Assembly (NCBI RefSeq): GCF_048268525.1
Contig: NZ_JBLWVH010000012.1
Location: forward strand, 25,896-89,895
DNA from: Maricaulis sp048268525
Lineage (GTDB): Bacteria; Pseudomonadota; Alphaproteobacteria; Caulobacterales; Maricaulaceae
Reading direction: 5' to 3'
DNA: 64,000 nucleotides
The position numbers and the translations under genes were made by a program. Positions 50,078-59,325 of the stretch are shown here, one piece after another; within the stretch, counting starts at the first letter, position 1, and every line of letters starts with the position of its first letter. The notes under the pieces were generated by a model. It was not told where the DNA came from. It saw only the letters and a list, made by a program, of their open reading frames with translations, and ran no database searches.

Positions 50078-51918
50078 CCGCGCCTCCGTCGCCGGCGAAC
50101 GATCGACCCTGCAACTCCGAACAGGATCACCAGTGCCGGCGGCACGCCGATCGTCCAGAATTGCAGGTCGGCATTCAGGGCATCAATGTCCCGGCGGAAA
50201 TCGCGTTCGATGTCGCGCAATTGTGTCCGGGTCCGTGAAATCTGCTCGCGCAAGCGGATTGCCTCGTCACGATCATCCTGACGGGAACCGGAGACCAGCG
50301 CCGATGCCTGTCCGGATCCGAGCAGCGCATCGAGCCGGGCCTCGGCCTCGGCGATTTCACTCTCGAGCCGGTCCTGGGTCTCGATATACCGCGCCTCGGC
50401 ATCCGCCCGCAGGACTTCGACCCGGGTCATCGGCCGGAAGGATGGAGCCCGCGAGCGCAAATTGACCAATGCCGGGTCTCCGGCCGCCATGTCGGTCAGA
50501 TTGAGCGCCAGCGTCATGTTGTCGGCAACGAACAGGCTGCCGGCTCCCGGGTCGTTGCGGACGTAGTAGCTGTCATCGAGCCAGTCGACGTCCGCGACCA
50601 CGACAAGGTCGACAGGATCCGCGGAATTCTGCCGGTGCTGACCTGGATTGAAGGTGATATCGCCCGCCGGAGGTCCGGCAGGGAAGGCCGTTTCGATCTG
50701 CCCGGTGATCCTGACGGCCAAAATCGGCGGTTCCGTCGCCGTCCTGTAATCCTGCAAAAGAGCGTCGGGTCCTGGCGCACCGGCGGCGATGTCGGCGTCG
50801 AGCAGCGCACCGTCCGGGGATGTCGCCAGAAGCGGCGTGATCGCCGCATCGGGCAGTCCGGCGGCGACCAGCGCACCAGGCGAGCCGAAATTGAGACCGA
50901 GATCGAGGGTGGCGGTGGCCAGGTCTGTCTGACTGATCTGCCCCGGGCCCAGAGAAAACCAGAGCGGATAGGCCCGGCGTCGGGCTCGTCCATCGGCTTC
51001 AACGATTTCGACCGGAAGTCCGAGCTGCCTGTCCATGCTGACCGTCTCGCGGTCATATTCGACCCCCCAGCGCGCAAGCAGCGGACCCAGATCGGAAGCG
51101 CGACGCGCGTTGAGCGGTGGCAGCCCGTCCGGCCCCGGTCGCAGCGCGACGTGCGCCAACGGATCGATAAAAGCCAGGATGCGGCCACGCGCCAGCGCGA
51201 ACTGGTCAATCAGATAGTATTGCGCTTCGGTGAGCTCACCCGGGTGCAGGATGAGCAGAGCTGCAACATCCGGGATCGCGTTGAAATCACGGTCCAGCCA
51301 AGTCAGGTCATAGGCTGCGTTCAGCTCGGCGACAAACGTGTTCGGCGCACCATCGTCCGGGCTTAGGGGCAGGCTGGTCAGTACGGCCAGGCGAGGGCGT
51401 TGCGGACGCTCGATGTCGATGATTAATCGGGTGAGGTCATACTCCAGGCGGGCCTCCGCCTCTTCCCGGAAGAGGGGAATGACCGACTGGTCGTCCACCG
51501 AATTGAGGGCGACCAGACCGAAGAAGAGGCGATCACCCCCCTCCGTCGGCATCGCGGTCAGTCCCGCAGCGATGGCCGCATCCTCGTCCTCCGAAAAGGG
51601 TTCCGGATCAATCTCGATGACCCGGATGCGACCTCCCGACCGGTCGGCATAGGCATCAAGGAACTGCCGTACCCGCGTCGCATACGCCCGGATGGCAGGA
51701 TATTGCGCCGCGTCGGCACGCGAGTAATAGAAGCGCCACTCAACAGGTTCGTCGAGCCGGTCCATCACCGACACAGTGCCTGGCGAAAGCCGATAGAGAC
51801 CGTCCTGGGTCAGGTCGAGACGGACGCCGCCAAGCCAGCGTCCAGCCAGTTCGTTGCCGGCCAGGAAAACAAGCAGGAGGCTGATGATCATCAGCGGCAG
51901 GTAGAAGGTGCGCTTCAT
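50074..51918 (-). CDS. GldG-like ABC transporter auxiliary protein
   Basis: A 614-residue membrane protein: N-terminal helix (7-22), a large periplasmic domain with GldG-type features (RLSPGTVSVMDRL, IEIDPEPFSEDEDAA, ILAFIDPLAHV), a coiled-coil region near 510-580 (RLESEIAEAEARLDAL, REQISRTRTQLRDIERDF), and a C-terminal helix ending in RRRRRRG. GldG is part of the gliding-motility ABC system of Bacteroidetes; related systems without motility roles are found in proteobacteria. Both ends overlap neighbouring genes. Confidence 0.87.
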   Translation of the reverse strand: MKRTFYLPLMIISLLLVFLAGNELAGRWLGGVRLDLTQDGLYRLSPGTVSVMDRLDEPVEWRFYYSRADAAQYPAIRAYATRVRQFLDAYADRSGGRIRVIEIDPEPFSEDEDAAIAAGLTAMPTEGGDRLFFGLVALNSVDDQSVIPLFREEAEARLEYDLTRLIIDIERPQRPRLAVLTSLPLSPDDGAPNTFVAELNAAYDLTWLDRDFNAIPDVAALLILHPGELTEAQYYLIDQFALARGRILAFIDPLAHVALRPGPDGLPPLNARRASDLGPLLARWGVEYDRETVSMDRQLGLPVEIVEADGRARRRAYPLWFSLGPGQISQTDLATATLDLGLNFGSPGALVAAGLPDAAITPLLATSPDGALLDADIAAGAPGPDALLQDYRTATEPPILAVRITGQIETAFPAGPPAGDITFNPGQHRQNSADPVDLVVVADVDWLDDSYYVRNDPGAGSLFVADNMTLALNLTDMAAGDPALVNLRSRAPSFRPMTRVEVLRADAEARYIETQDRLESEIAEAEARLDALLGSGQASALVSGSRQDDRDEAIRLREQISRTRTQLRDIERDFRRDIDALNADLQFWTIGVPPALVILFGVAGSIVRRRRRRG

Positions 51919-52658
51919 CGTCCGCCCCCGCGCCGCTCAGCGACAAGCACTCCGGCAATCGACAAGGACAGCACGATCAACCCGGCAAAATACACCAGAT
52001 CCGCAGCACCGATCACACCATTTCGAAGGGCATCAAAATGCTCGAATGCACTCAATCCGGCGATGAACTCGGAAACCGCCGCCGGCGCACCCTGGCCGAG
52101 CGCTGCCAGCACGAAGGGATGACCTGCCATGGTCAGAAGGAAGGCCGCTCCGGCGCCCAGAACAAAGGCAACCACCTGGTTGGAGGTGGTCGCCGACAGC
52201 GCCTGGCCCACCGCCAGATATCCCCCGGCCATGAGCCATGCGCCCAGATAACCGGTCGCAATGGCGGCGTTGTCCGGGTCGCCAAGATAGTTCACCGCAA
52301 CCCACATCGGGAAGGTCAGGGCGAGCGCGAGCGCGGCCATGGTCCAGGCTGCCAGGAATTTGCCACTGGTCGAGGCCCAGAGCGGAATCGGCAACGCCAT
52401 CAGGAATTCCAGCGTACCGCGATCCCGTTCCTCGGCCCAGGCTCGCATGGCCAGGGCCGGCATCAGGACAACAAAGAGCCAGGGAAGATAGTCGAACATC
52501 GGTGCCAGGTCGGCCCGGTTGGTGTCGAAAAAGCGCCCGACATGAAAGGCAAAGGCCGGCGCGGCACAGGCGAATACTGCCAGGAAGACATAAGCCAGCG
52601 GCGTCTGGAAATAGGCGCTGACCTCTCGTCGATAGACCGCCATCAGAGAATGGATCAC
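51915..52658 (-). CDS. GldF-like ABC permease
   Basis: A 247-residue permease with about six membrane helices. It opens YRREVSAYFQTPLAYVFLAVF and contains FLPWLFVVLMPALAMRAWAEERDRGTLEFLMALPI-like segments (YLPWLFVVLMPAL, RDRGTLEFLMALP), typical of GldF/NosY-type permeases. Overlaps both neighbours by ATGA, so stoichiometric translation is likely. Confidence 0.9.
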   Translation of the reverse strand: MIHSLMAVYRREVSAYFQTPLAYVFLAVFACAAPAFAFHVGRFFDTNRADLAPMFDYLPWLFVVLMPALAMRAWAEERDRGTLEFLMALPIPLWASTSGKFLAAWTMAALALALTFPMWVAVNYLGDPDNAAIATGYLGAWLMAGGYLAVGQALSATTSNQVVAFVLGAGAAFLLTMAGHPFVLAALGQGAPAAVSEFIAGLSAFEHFDALRNGVIGAADLVYFAGLIVLSLSIAGVLVAERRGGGR

Positions 52659-53401
52659 GCTGCCCCTCCGACGGCCAGAGAGTTCGGGGCGGCGCGGGTC
52701 AAATGGCGGAATGCTGCCTCGACGGTCTTTTCAGACGCTGTGGCGGCCAGGGCGTTCGGCGTGCCGTCAAACAGGATCTTGCCCTGATCGATGACAATCG
52801 CCCGGGAGCAGACCGCGGGCACTTCTTCAAGAATGTGGGTGGAAATGATGATCGCTTTTTCCGGGGCCATGTCCCGTATCAGCTGACGCACCCCATCTTT
52901 CTGGTTCGGGTCGAGCCCGTCGGTCGGTTCGTCGAGGATCAACACGGCCGGATCATGAGCGATCGCTGCAGCAAGGGCGGCGCGACGCTTGTATCCCTTG
53001 GACAGCGTCCCGATCGGCTGATCCGCCATTGACCCGAGATTGGCGCGCTCAAGAGCCAGGGCGGTCGCGCGCCCAAGGGCAGACCCGGAGAATCCGCGCG
53101 CCCGCAATCCGAACATGACGAAGCTTCGCGGCGTCATCGCCGGATAGGACGGCGCGCCCTCCGGCAAATAGCCAAGCCGCGACTGCGCTTCCAGGCGCTG
53201 GGCCGTGCAGTCATAGCCTGCTATCGATGCGGTGCCTCCGTCGGGCTCGAGCCCGCCGGCCAGCATGCGCATGGTCGTGGTCTTGCCCGCACCGTTCGGT
53301 CCGAGAAAGCCGAGTACTTCGCCACGCTCCAGCGTGAAGCTCACACCCTGGACCGCGCGGAAGGACCCGAAATCCTTGATGAGTTGATCGGCAACCAGCA
53401 T
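52655..53401 (-). CDS. GldA-like ABC ATPase
   Basis: A 248-residue ATPase. Walker A GPNGAGKTT (34-42), signature LSKGYKRR (133-140), Walker B VLILDEP (153-159) and the switch His in ISTHILEE. The LSKGYKRR form is typical of GldA-type exporters. First gene of the operon ATPase-permease-GldG-DUF4340-VOC. Confidence 0.93.
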   Translation of the reverse strand: MLVADQLIKDFGSFRAVQGVSFTLERGEVLGFLGPNGAGKTTTMRMLAGGLEPDGGTASIAGYDCTAQRLEAQSRLGYLPEGAPSYPAMTPRSFVMFGLRARGFSGSALGRATALALERANLGSMADQPIGTLSKGYKRRAALAAAIAHDPAVLILDEPTDGLDPNQKDGVRQLIRDMAPEKAIIISTHILEEVPAVCSRAIVIDQGKILFDGTPNALAATASEKTVEAAFRHLTRAAPNSLAVGGAA

Positions 53402-53705
53402 GTTTCGCAGGGCTCATGATCTGACTGACCTAGCGTTACCGCGACACGGCGCGCTTGGCCAGAGGCAAGGCAAGTTGTCTAATTCATGAGAGGAATTTGG
53501 GTGTCGACCGGACCGCAGCCTCTTGACCCGGGGGGCTGGGGGGGCTGTCTAAAACCAGGCTCGGAGGCGTTGTTGCGACCGGCCGACACGTGCGACGGTG
53601 GTGGCTCCGTATGGCCGGAACGCGCCCGGAATGTGGCGACTTTGCGGCACTGCGTGAAATGTTTGTAAGCTGGACAGACTGATTCAACTGGCGGGAGAAT
53701 TCCGG
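53402..53705. other. Gene-free region between ABC operon and DUF2794 gene
   Basis: 304 bases with divergent promoters expected. It contains a G-rich tract (GGGGGGCTGGGGGGGC, about 53529-53545) but no credible gene; an open frame at 53486-53668 has no domain content. Confidence 0.5.
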
Positions 53706-54041
53706 GTGCACACAGTATCTCCTACCGCGAGACGCAAGCCGGACCCGGTAATGTGGACCCGGCGCGAGCTGGACGCAATCCTGCGCGTCTATGGGCGTTT
53801 CGTCGCCCAGGGCGAGTGGAAGGACTATGCCATTGACGGCTTGCCGACCGAGGCGGTGTTCTCGATTTTCCGCCGTCACAGCGAAATGCCGATGTTCTCG
53901 GTGGTGAAGACGCCGGCCGACGCCAACCGTCAGGGACAGTACAAGGTCGTCGCGGTGAGCGGCCAGATCCTCAAGCGCGGCCATGATCTCACCCAGGTGA
54001 TGACGGTGTTCGACAAGAAGAAGTTCCGCGTCATCGACTGA
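53706..54041 (+). CDS. DUF2794 protein
   Basis: A 111-residue cytosolic protein of DUF2794, found almost only in alphaproteobacteria. Recognised by WTRRELDAILRVYGRFVAQGEWKDYAID and FSIFRRHSEMPMFSVVK...GQYKVVAVSGQILKRG. Function unknown. GTG start at 53706 with GGCGGGAG upstream. A terminator lies 28 bases after the stop. Confidence 0.92.
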   Translation: MHTVSPTARRKPDPVMWTRRELDAILRVYGRFVAQGEWKDYAIDGLPTEAVFSIFRRHSEMPMFSVVKTPADANRQGQYKVVAVSGQILKRGHDLTQVMTVFDKKKFRVID

Positions 54042-54065
54042 TTGTCCGGGACGTCCAGACAAAGA

Positions 54066-54096
54066 AAAACCCCGGAGCAGATGCTCCGGGGTTTCT
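54066..54096. terminator. Bidirectional terminator
   Basis: CCCCGGAGCA-GA-TGCTCCGGGG with AAAA on the left and TTTCTTGTTT on the right, between two convergent genes. Confidence 0.92.
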
Positions 54097-54119
54097 TGTT
54101 TCAGCCTGATGGCAGGGTG

Positions 54120-54884
54120 CTATTCGCGGCTGCCAAGCAGTGACAGGATGATCTGGAACATGTTCACGAAGGCGATGTAGAGGTTCAACGCCCCCATATT
54201 CGTCATCACGGCCATCGAACGCTGGTCACCGGCAATCTGATAGTAAGTGACCTTCAGTGCCTGGGTCTGCCAGGCAACGACGCCCGCCATCAGCAGCAGG
54301 ACGCCAAACTGAAGCAACAGCTCGAGCATGCCGGACTGGAAGAAGAAGGCGTTCATCAGGCCCAATGCGATCGCACCGAACATGGCCATGAACAGGAAAT
54401 TCTGCAGCGGCATCAGGTTACGCTTCGTGGTGTAGCCGAACACGGACAGGGCCAAGAAGGAACCGGCCGTAATCACGAAGGCCTGAGCAATGGTTCCGAA
54501 ATCAATCGCAAGGCTGCGACCGCCAACTGATTGAACAACCTGGTTTTGGGAGGCGATGATGACCCAGAAACTCAGACTGGCGCCGATCAGAACGACAATG
54601 GCCCAGTAAAGGATCGCCGAGCCGGCCGGTGATGGATTGCGCATGAAGAACATCGAACCGAACAAGAGGGCCAGCGGACCCCACTGAACCACGAACAGCA
54701 ACGGTGTTCCGAAAACCAGTTGGGTCAGGGGCGGGTAGGTACCCACCGCATAGGCGATGGCGGCCGACAGCAGCAGGCCAAGGCCCATCTTGTTGTAAAC
54801 GCCGAGCATGAACTTGCGCAGGCCGGCATCCACCGACATGTCCAGCGTACCGGAGCCGGAATAGGTGCGGGAAAAATCATTCAT
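54120..54884 (-). CDS. Bax inhibitor-1 / YccA-family membrane protein
   Basis: A 254-residue protein with seven membrane helices of the Bax inhibitor-1 family (LRKFMLGVYNKMGLGLLLSAAIAY, FGTPLLFVVQWGPLAL, YQIAGDQRSMAVMTNMGALNLYIAFVNMFQIILSLLG). Bacterial members such as YccA modulate FtsH proteolysis or act as Ca2+-leak channels. Full length, transcribed alone. Confidence 0.94.
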   Translation of the reverse strand: MNDFSRTYSGSGTLDMSVDAGLRKFMLGVYNKMGLGLLLSAAIAYAVGTYPPLTQLVFGTPLLFVVQWGPLALLFGSMFFMRNPSPAGSAILYWAIVVLIGASLSFWVIIASQNQVVQSVGGRSLAIDFGTIAQAFVITAGSFLALSVFGYTTKRNLMPLQNFLFMAMFGAIALGLMNAFFFQSGMLELLLQFGVLLLMAGVVAWQTQALKVTYYQIAGDQRSMAVMTNMGALNLYIAFVNMFQIILSLLGSRE

Positions 54885-55078
54885 TGTGGACGTCTCTCTT
54901 GGCTACGCGCGCCCACACGGGCGCTTTGTCGTCAATATATCATGATCCCCGGCCGGGAAGGCAAGTTTCGGCTGTCAGTGCAACGGGGGACTGGGGCGCC
55001 GAGAATCCCGCCGAACGGGACGGCATTGCTTCGACACCCGAAATCACCCTAGCTGGAGGGCCGACCGGATGATGAGTC

Positions 55079-55618
55079 ATGACGCTTCGCCTGTTTGCCG
55101 CCCTGCCAGTCCCGGACAGCCTGCACGCCGAGATCGAGCGCCTGCAAAAGGGTGTGCCCGGCGCCCGTTGGCGGCCACACGAGAATTTTCACATTACCTT
55201 GCGCTTCTTCGGGGCAATGGATGAGCGACAGGCCGAAGACCTGGATGCGGAACTGGCCCATATCGCCATGCCGCCCTTCGATCTTGCGCTACTTGGGTCC
55301 GGGTGGTTCGGCAAGCTTGACCCACGGTCACTCTGGCTCGGTGTACGCCCCAGCGAGGCGCTGTCAGAGCTCAACATGAAATGCGAGCGGGCGGCGCGGC
55401 GGTGCGGGCTGGAGCCGGAACACCGAAAATTCCATCCACACATGACGCTGGCCTATCTGCAGGGCACGCCGATGGACCGGCTGACCAGGTTCGCGGAGCG
55501 CACCGGCGGCTTCGCGACCGAGGCCTGGCGAGCGACCCATTTCACGCTCTATTCAAGCTGGACCTCACGGGGCGACAGCAACATCTATGAGCCCGAGGCG
55601 GATTATCCCTTGCTTTGA
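55079..55618 (+). CDS. thpR: RNA 2',3'-cyclic phosphodiesterase ThpR
   Basis: 2H phosphoesterase of the LigT/ThpR family that opens RNA 2',3'-cyclic phosphates. Its two HxT motifs are His38-Thr40 (NFHITLRFFG) and His121-Thr123 (HPHMTLAYL). 179 residues, standard length. The 3' end overlaps the convergent PTP gene by 16 bases. Confidence 0.94.
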   Translation: MTLRLFAALPVPDSLHAEIERLQKGVPGARWRPHENFHITLRFFGAMDERQAEDLDAELAHIAMPPFDLALLGSGWFGKLDPRSLWLGVRPSEALSELNMKCERAARRCGLEPEHRKFHPHMTLAYLQGTPMDRLTRFAERTGGFATEAWRATHFTLYSSWTSRGDSNIYEPEADYPLL

Positions 55619-56070
55619 TCACAGCGGAGCTGGCCAATCAGGCCATCGACTGACCGCTCGATCATGCTCAGCACACGATCAAACCCGTCCTCGCCGCCAT
55701 AATACGGGTCCGGGACATCAACACCGGTCTCGCCTGCCCAATCCATCATCAGGCTGATCTGCGCGCCCCGGCCGGCACCCGGCATCGCGCGCAAGTCGCG
55801 CAAATGGCTGCGATCCATGGCGATGATGTGGTCAAAGCGAGAAAAGTCGTCCGGCTCGACCTCACGCGCGCTCAGTCCGGAAAAATCATGCCCACGCGCC
55901 GCGCCTGCCCGCGCCGCGCGCTCATCCGGGGCCTCGCCGGCATGCCAGCCGCCTGTACCGGCACTGTCCACCTGCCAGTCCAGCCCGACGGCCGATAACC
56001 GCGTTCGTGCGACCGCATGAGCGGTTGGGGAGCGGCAGATATTCCCGGTGCAGACAAAGAGCAGGCGCAC
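55603..56070 (-). CDS. Low-molecular-weight protein-tyrosine phosphatase
   Basis: A 155-residue phosphatase with the C(X)5R loop CTGNICRSP at the N-terminus (Cys7, Arg13) and the general-acid Asp in VPDPYYGG. GTG start at 56070, five bases after the stop of the preceding gene, with no strong ribosome-binding site; an ATG-based start would extend into another frame. Substrate not predicted; there is no adjacent Wzc kinase. Confidence 0.9.
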   Translation of the reverse strand: MRLLFVCTGNICRSPTAHAVARTRLSAVGLDWQVDSAGTGGWHAGEAPDERAARAGAARGHDFSGLSAREVEPDDFSRFDHIIAMDRSHLRDLRAMPGAGRGAQISLMMDWAGETGVDVPDPYYGGEDGFDRVLSMIERSVDGLIGQLRCDQSKG

Positions 56071-56074
56071 GCGA

Positions 56075-56713
56075 TCAGTCGGGAATGGAGAACGCGTCCG
56101 GCAACACGACCAAGGACCAGTCCTCGCCCGATCCGTAGAGCCAGAAAATGTCACCATACGCGTCTTCGGGAAGCCGGCCTTCGTCATCGCATCCCGCAGC
56201 CTGTGCCGCTTCGGGGCCCGCATAGGCGGACATCCACAGGCAGGACGTGTTCGAGTGCTCACCGACCAGCGTCCAACCGGACGTCGCCGCATCAACGTCT
56301 GCGTAGGCGTCGGCGCGAAGCCGGTCCACCGTCTCGCCTTCCAGACATCCGACCGCATAGCCATCGACGGCCTGATGCGCGACGACCTCGACCCCACCGG
56401 CTGCCGCAGTCAGACGTGTCCGGCAAGCGGCGCTTGAGAAAGCACGGTCGACAGGCGTGTCGCCGATCAGCGCGGCCAGTCGCTCGACCATGATGTCGCC
56501 TTCAGGGCTGAGCGGGCACTCCATGCCATTGCAATCCGGGGAAACCTTCAACGCATGCCGCACTACAAGCACATGACGGTCTGCCGCCCGAAGCTCTTCG
56601 CGGATTGCTTCCGGCGCAAGGCCGAACAAGGCAGCATGATTGGCACTACCCGACAGGTCGCCACAAGCTCCCAAGCCAAGCGTGGCCATCATCAGGGTCA
56701 GAATGAATTTCAT
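56075..56713 (-). CDS. Histidine-phosphatase-like lipoprotein
   Basis: A 212-residue protein of the histidine phosphatase superfamily with VVRHALK (Arg52-His53, RHA instead of RHG) and a later GEHSNT that resembles the second catalytic His region. The N-terminal lipobox LGAC (Cys17) marks it as a lipoprotein, so it acts outside the cytosol. Probably co-transcribed with the PTP gene. Activity is uncertain given the non-standard first motif. Confidence 0.82.
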   Translation of the reverse strand: MKFILTLMMATLGLGACGDLSGSANHAALFGLAPEAIREELRAADRHVLVVRHALKVSPDCNGMECPLSPEGDIMVERLAALIGDTPVDRAFSSAACRTRLTAAAGGVEVVAHQAVDGYAVGCLEGETVDRLRADAYADVDAATSGWTLVGEHSNTSCLWMSAYAGPEAAQAAGCDDEGRLPEDAYGDIFWLYGSGEDWSLVVLPDAFSIPD

Positions 56714-56774
56714 CGACAGATCCTCCAGCGGGCACTCTAGCGCAGCATGTCGGACAGGCGAAGCGTCGAGGCCG

Positions 56775-57914
56775 TCAATCCTGTCCGGTGCCCTCCGGCT
56801 CGACCTGAACACGCAGACGGACCGTAACGCGTGTGCCTGATCCGACCTGGCTCTCGATTTTCATATTGCCGTCCATCAGGCTCGACAGGCGTCGGCAGAT
56901 CGCCAGGCCGAGGCCGGATTCGCTGCTGGACCCGCCACCGGCCCGGTCGGACAGGCGCTCCAACAATGAGGCGTCAATGCCCACTCCGGTATCCGTGACC
57001 CGGTACTCGACCCAACTCTTGCCAGCCCGGTCACCGTCCATGGCTACCGCGATGGAAACGGTTCCAGTTGGCGTGAACTTCATGGCGTTCGAAACAAGAT
57101 TGTTGAGGATCTGGCGAACCCGGACCGGATCACCCAGAACCGGCCGGGCCGCGTCATCTCCAATTTCGAGATTCAGTTTCAGGCCCTTCTCGCCGGCCAG
57201 CGGCTCGAACAATCCCATGACAGTTCGCGCCAGCTCGGCCGGCTGGAATGCGACACTGCGCAATTCGACCTTGTTGTTCTCCAGGCGTGCCAGGTCAAAG
57301 ACATCGGTCACACGCGCAAGCATTGCCTGGGCGGATCGCTCCATGGTGGCCAACAGCTTGCGTTGAGACGGATCAAGGTCCGTGTTCGACAACAAGCCGG
57401 ACAGGCCCAGAATGCCATTCAAGGGCGTCCGCAATTCGTGGCTCAGTCCCAGCATGAATTCCGACCGGGACTGGCTTTCCGCGCGCTCATTCTTCGCGCG
57501 CGCCTTGAGCTCCGCTTCGCGCTCGCTGCTGCCGTCGAGTTCGTGCTCCAGAGCTTTGTGGGAGCTCTTCATGCCTTTCAGAATTCCCACCACCCGGCGA
57601 AGCAGCCACACAAATCCGACAACAAGAAAACCGGTCGCTGCAACATCCGAGACACCACGAAGCTCGGTCTGGATGAAAGCTGTCACCACTGGCTGACGGG
57701 CGGCGTCGAGGAAAAACGGCCCGAACAGAAGGAAGCCGGCACTGACGAGGTGATAACCGGCCCAGATGAGCAGTCCGATGGACAATACCTGCACAGGCCG
57801 GATGGCCCCTGCCTCACGCAATGGGTCGGCATTCCGGAACATGACGACCATCGCCGCGATCGAGGTCGCGGCGAAAACCAAGTCCAGCATTGCTGTCAGC
57901 AGGATGGAGTGCAT
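56775..57914 (-). CDS. Orphan membrane sensor histidine kinase
   Basis: A 379-residue kinase. Three N-terminal hydrophobic segments (1-110), a coiled linker (RAKNERAESQSRSEF), HisKA with SHELRTPLNG (His159), and HATPase with NLVSNAMKFTPTG, DTGVGI and SGLGLAICRR. No receiver domain and no response regulator gene next to it. Sensor part has no recognised domain. Confidence 0.92.
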   Translation of the reverse strand: MHSILLTAMLDLVFAATSIAAMVVMFRNADPLREAGAIRPVQVLSIGLLIWAGYHLVSAGFLLFGPFFLDAARQPVVTAFIQTELRGVSDVAATGFLVVGFVWLLRRVVGILKGMKSSHKALEHELDGSSEREAELKARAKNERAESQSRSEFMLGLSHELRTPLNGILGLSGLLSNTDLDPSQRKLLATMERSAQAMLARVTDVFDLARLENNKVELRSVAFQPAELARTVMGLFEPLAGEKGLKLNLEIGDDAARPVLGDPVRVRQILNNLVSNAMKFTPTGTVSIAVAMDGDRAGKSWVEYRVTDTGVGIDASLLERLSDRAGGGSSSESGLGLAICRRLSSLMDGNMKIESQVGSGTRVTVRLRVQVEPEGTGQD

Positions 57915-57920
57915 GCGTCC

Positions 57921-57966
57921 CTCACCCTCCGCTCAGACCCATCGATGCGTCGATGCTAGGGGTGAG
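57921..57966. promoter_or_regulatory. Nested inverted repeat upstream of the histidine kinase
   Basis: CTCACC-CT... and ...AG-GGTGAG arms enclose a second dyad CATCGA-TGCG-TCGATG (57940-57955), just upstream of the kinase start. It may be an operator or a 5' RNA hairpin. Confidence 0.35.
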
Positions 57967-58048
57967 CCCTGAACACCCTGTTAACCCCGTCGACCAGAGC
58001 CGAACAGCGTCCGCCGGGTCCACGCCAATGTAAAGAACCGGTGGGGCA

Positions 58049-58090
58049 AATGAATTTTTCATTCGTGCCCGGCTCCGACAGGCCCGGGCA
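58049..58090 (-). terminator. argG 3' hairpins (terminator candidate)
   Basis: Just beyond the argG stop the dyad TGCCCGG/CCGGGCA (58066-58090) is followed on the minus strand by an AT-rich dyad AATGAA/TTCATT. Plausible terminator without a clean T tract. Confidence 0.4.
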
Positions 58091-58092
58091 TA

Positions 58093-59325
58093 TCAGTCGT
58101 TGTGGCCCAGCCGCCGCTTGCGCCGCGCCAGCAATTGCAATCTCAGCGCATTGAGGCGGATAAAGCCCTCGGCATCCTTTTGGTCGTAAACGATGTCTTC
58201 CTCGAACGTGACATGCTCGAGCGAGTATAGAGAATGTTCGGATGACCGGCCGACGACATTCACGGAGCCCTTGAAAAGCTTCACCCGAACCTCGCCGGTC
58301 ACTTCCTTCTGGGAATGATCGATTGCCGCCTGCAGCATCTCCCGCTCGGGTGAGAACCAGAAGCCTTCATATAGGAGCTTGGCGTAACGCGGCATCAACT
58401 CGTCCTTGAGATGACAGGCGCCACGATCCAGCGTGATTTGCTCAATGCCGCGATGGGCCGCCATCAGGATTGTGCCGCCGGGAGTCTCGTAGATGCCACG
58501 TGACTTCATTCCGACAAACCGGTTCTCGACCAGATCAAGGCGACCGATACCGTGAACCCGACCCAGGTCGTTCAACTTGGTCAGCAAAGCGGCCGGACTC
58601 AGGTCCACTCCGTTGATGGACACGGCATCTCCCGACTTGAAGCCAATGGTGACATACTCGGGCACGTCCGGCGCATCTTCCGGAGCCGCGGTCCGCTGGA
58701 ACACGATGTCTGCCGCTTCTTCCGCCGGGTCTTCGAGGATTTTGCCTTCTGACGAGGTATGCCAGAGATTGGCATCAACCGAGAAGGGCGCCTCTCCGCG
58801 CTTGTCCATGGCGACTTCGATACCGTTTTCCTCGGCATAGGCGATCAGCTTGGTGCGGGAATTGAGGTCCCATTCGCGCCACGGCGCGATGACGTGAAGG
58901 TCAGGATCGAGGGCATAGACGCCGAGCTCGAACCGGACCTGGTCATTGCCCTTGCCGGTTGCCCCGTGGGCAACCGCGTCAGCGCCGGTGGCATGCGCGA
59001 TCTCGACCAGCCTCTTCGCAATCAGCGGCCGCGCGATCGATGTGCCAAGCAAGTAAAGCCCTTCATAAACGGCATTGGCCCGCACCATCGGGAAGACATA
59101 GTCGCGAACGAACTCTTCGCGCAGATCCTCGATGAAAATCTCTGAAACACCTGCCGCTTCAGCCTTGCGGCGCGCCGGTTCCAGCTCCTCACCCTGTCCC
59201 AGATCAGCAGTGAACGTCACGACCTCCGCATCATAGGCATCCTGCAACCATTTGAGGATGACAGAAGTGTCGAGGCCGCCCGAATAGGCAAGAACGACCT
59301 TTTTAACGGGCTTTTTCGCGGACAT
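58093..59325 (-). CDS. argG: Argininosuccinate synthase
   Basis: Joins citrulline and aspartate with ATP in arginine synthesis. 410 residues with P-loop AYSGGLDTS (13-21) and HGATGKGNDQVRFE. Start MSAKKPVKK at 59325; the open frame to 59694 is non-coding upstream. AAGGAAATT precedes the ATG on the minus strand. Transcribed alone. Confidence 0.98.
   Translation of the reverse strand: MSAKKPVKKVVLAYSGGLDTSVILKWLQDAYDAEVVTFTADLGQGEELEPARRKAEAAGVSEIFIEDLREEFVRDYVFPMVRANAVYEGLYLLGTSIARPLIAKRLVEIAHATGADAVAHGATGKGNDQVRFELGVYALDPDLHVIAPWREWDLNSRTKLIAYAEENGIEVAMDKRGEAPFSVDANLWHTSSEGKILEDPAEEAADIVFQRTAAPEDAPDVPEYVTIGFKSGDAVSINGVDLSPAALLTKLNDLGRVHGIGRLDLVENRFVGMKSRGIYETPGGTILMAAHRGIEQITLDRGACHLKDELMPRYAKLLYEGFWFSPEREMLQAAIDHSQKEVTGEVRVKLFKGSVNVVGRSSEHSLYSLEHVTFEEDIVYDQKDAEGFIRLNALRLQLLARRKRRLGHND

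Noticed and set aside
53529..53545. G-quadruplex candidate in the ABC/DUF2794 spacer
   Set aside because: Two G tracts are visible, but four spaced runs needed for a quadruplex are not.
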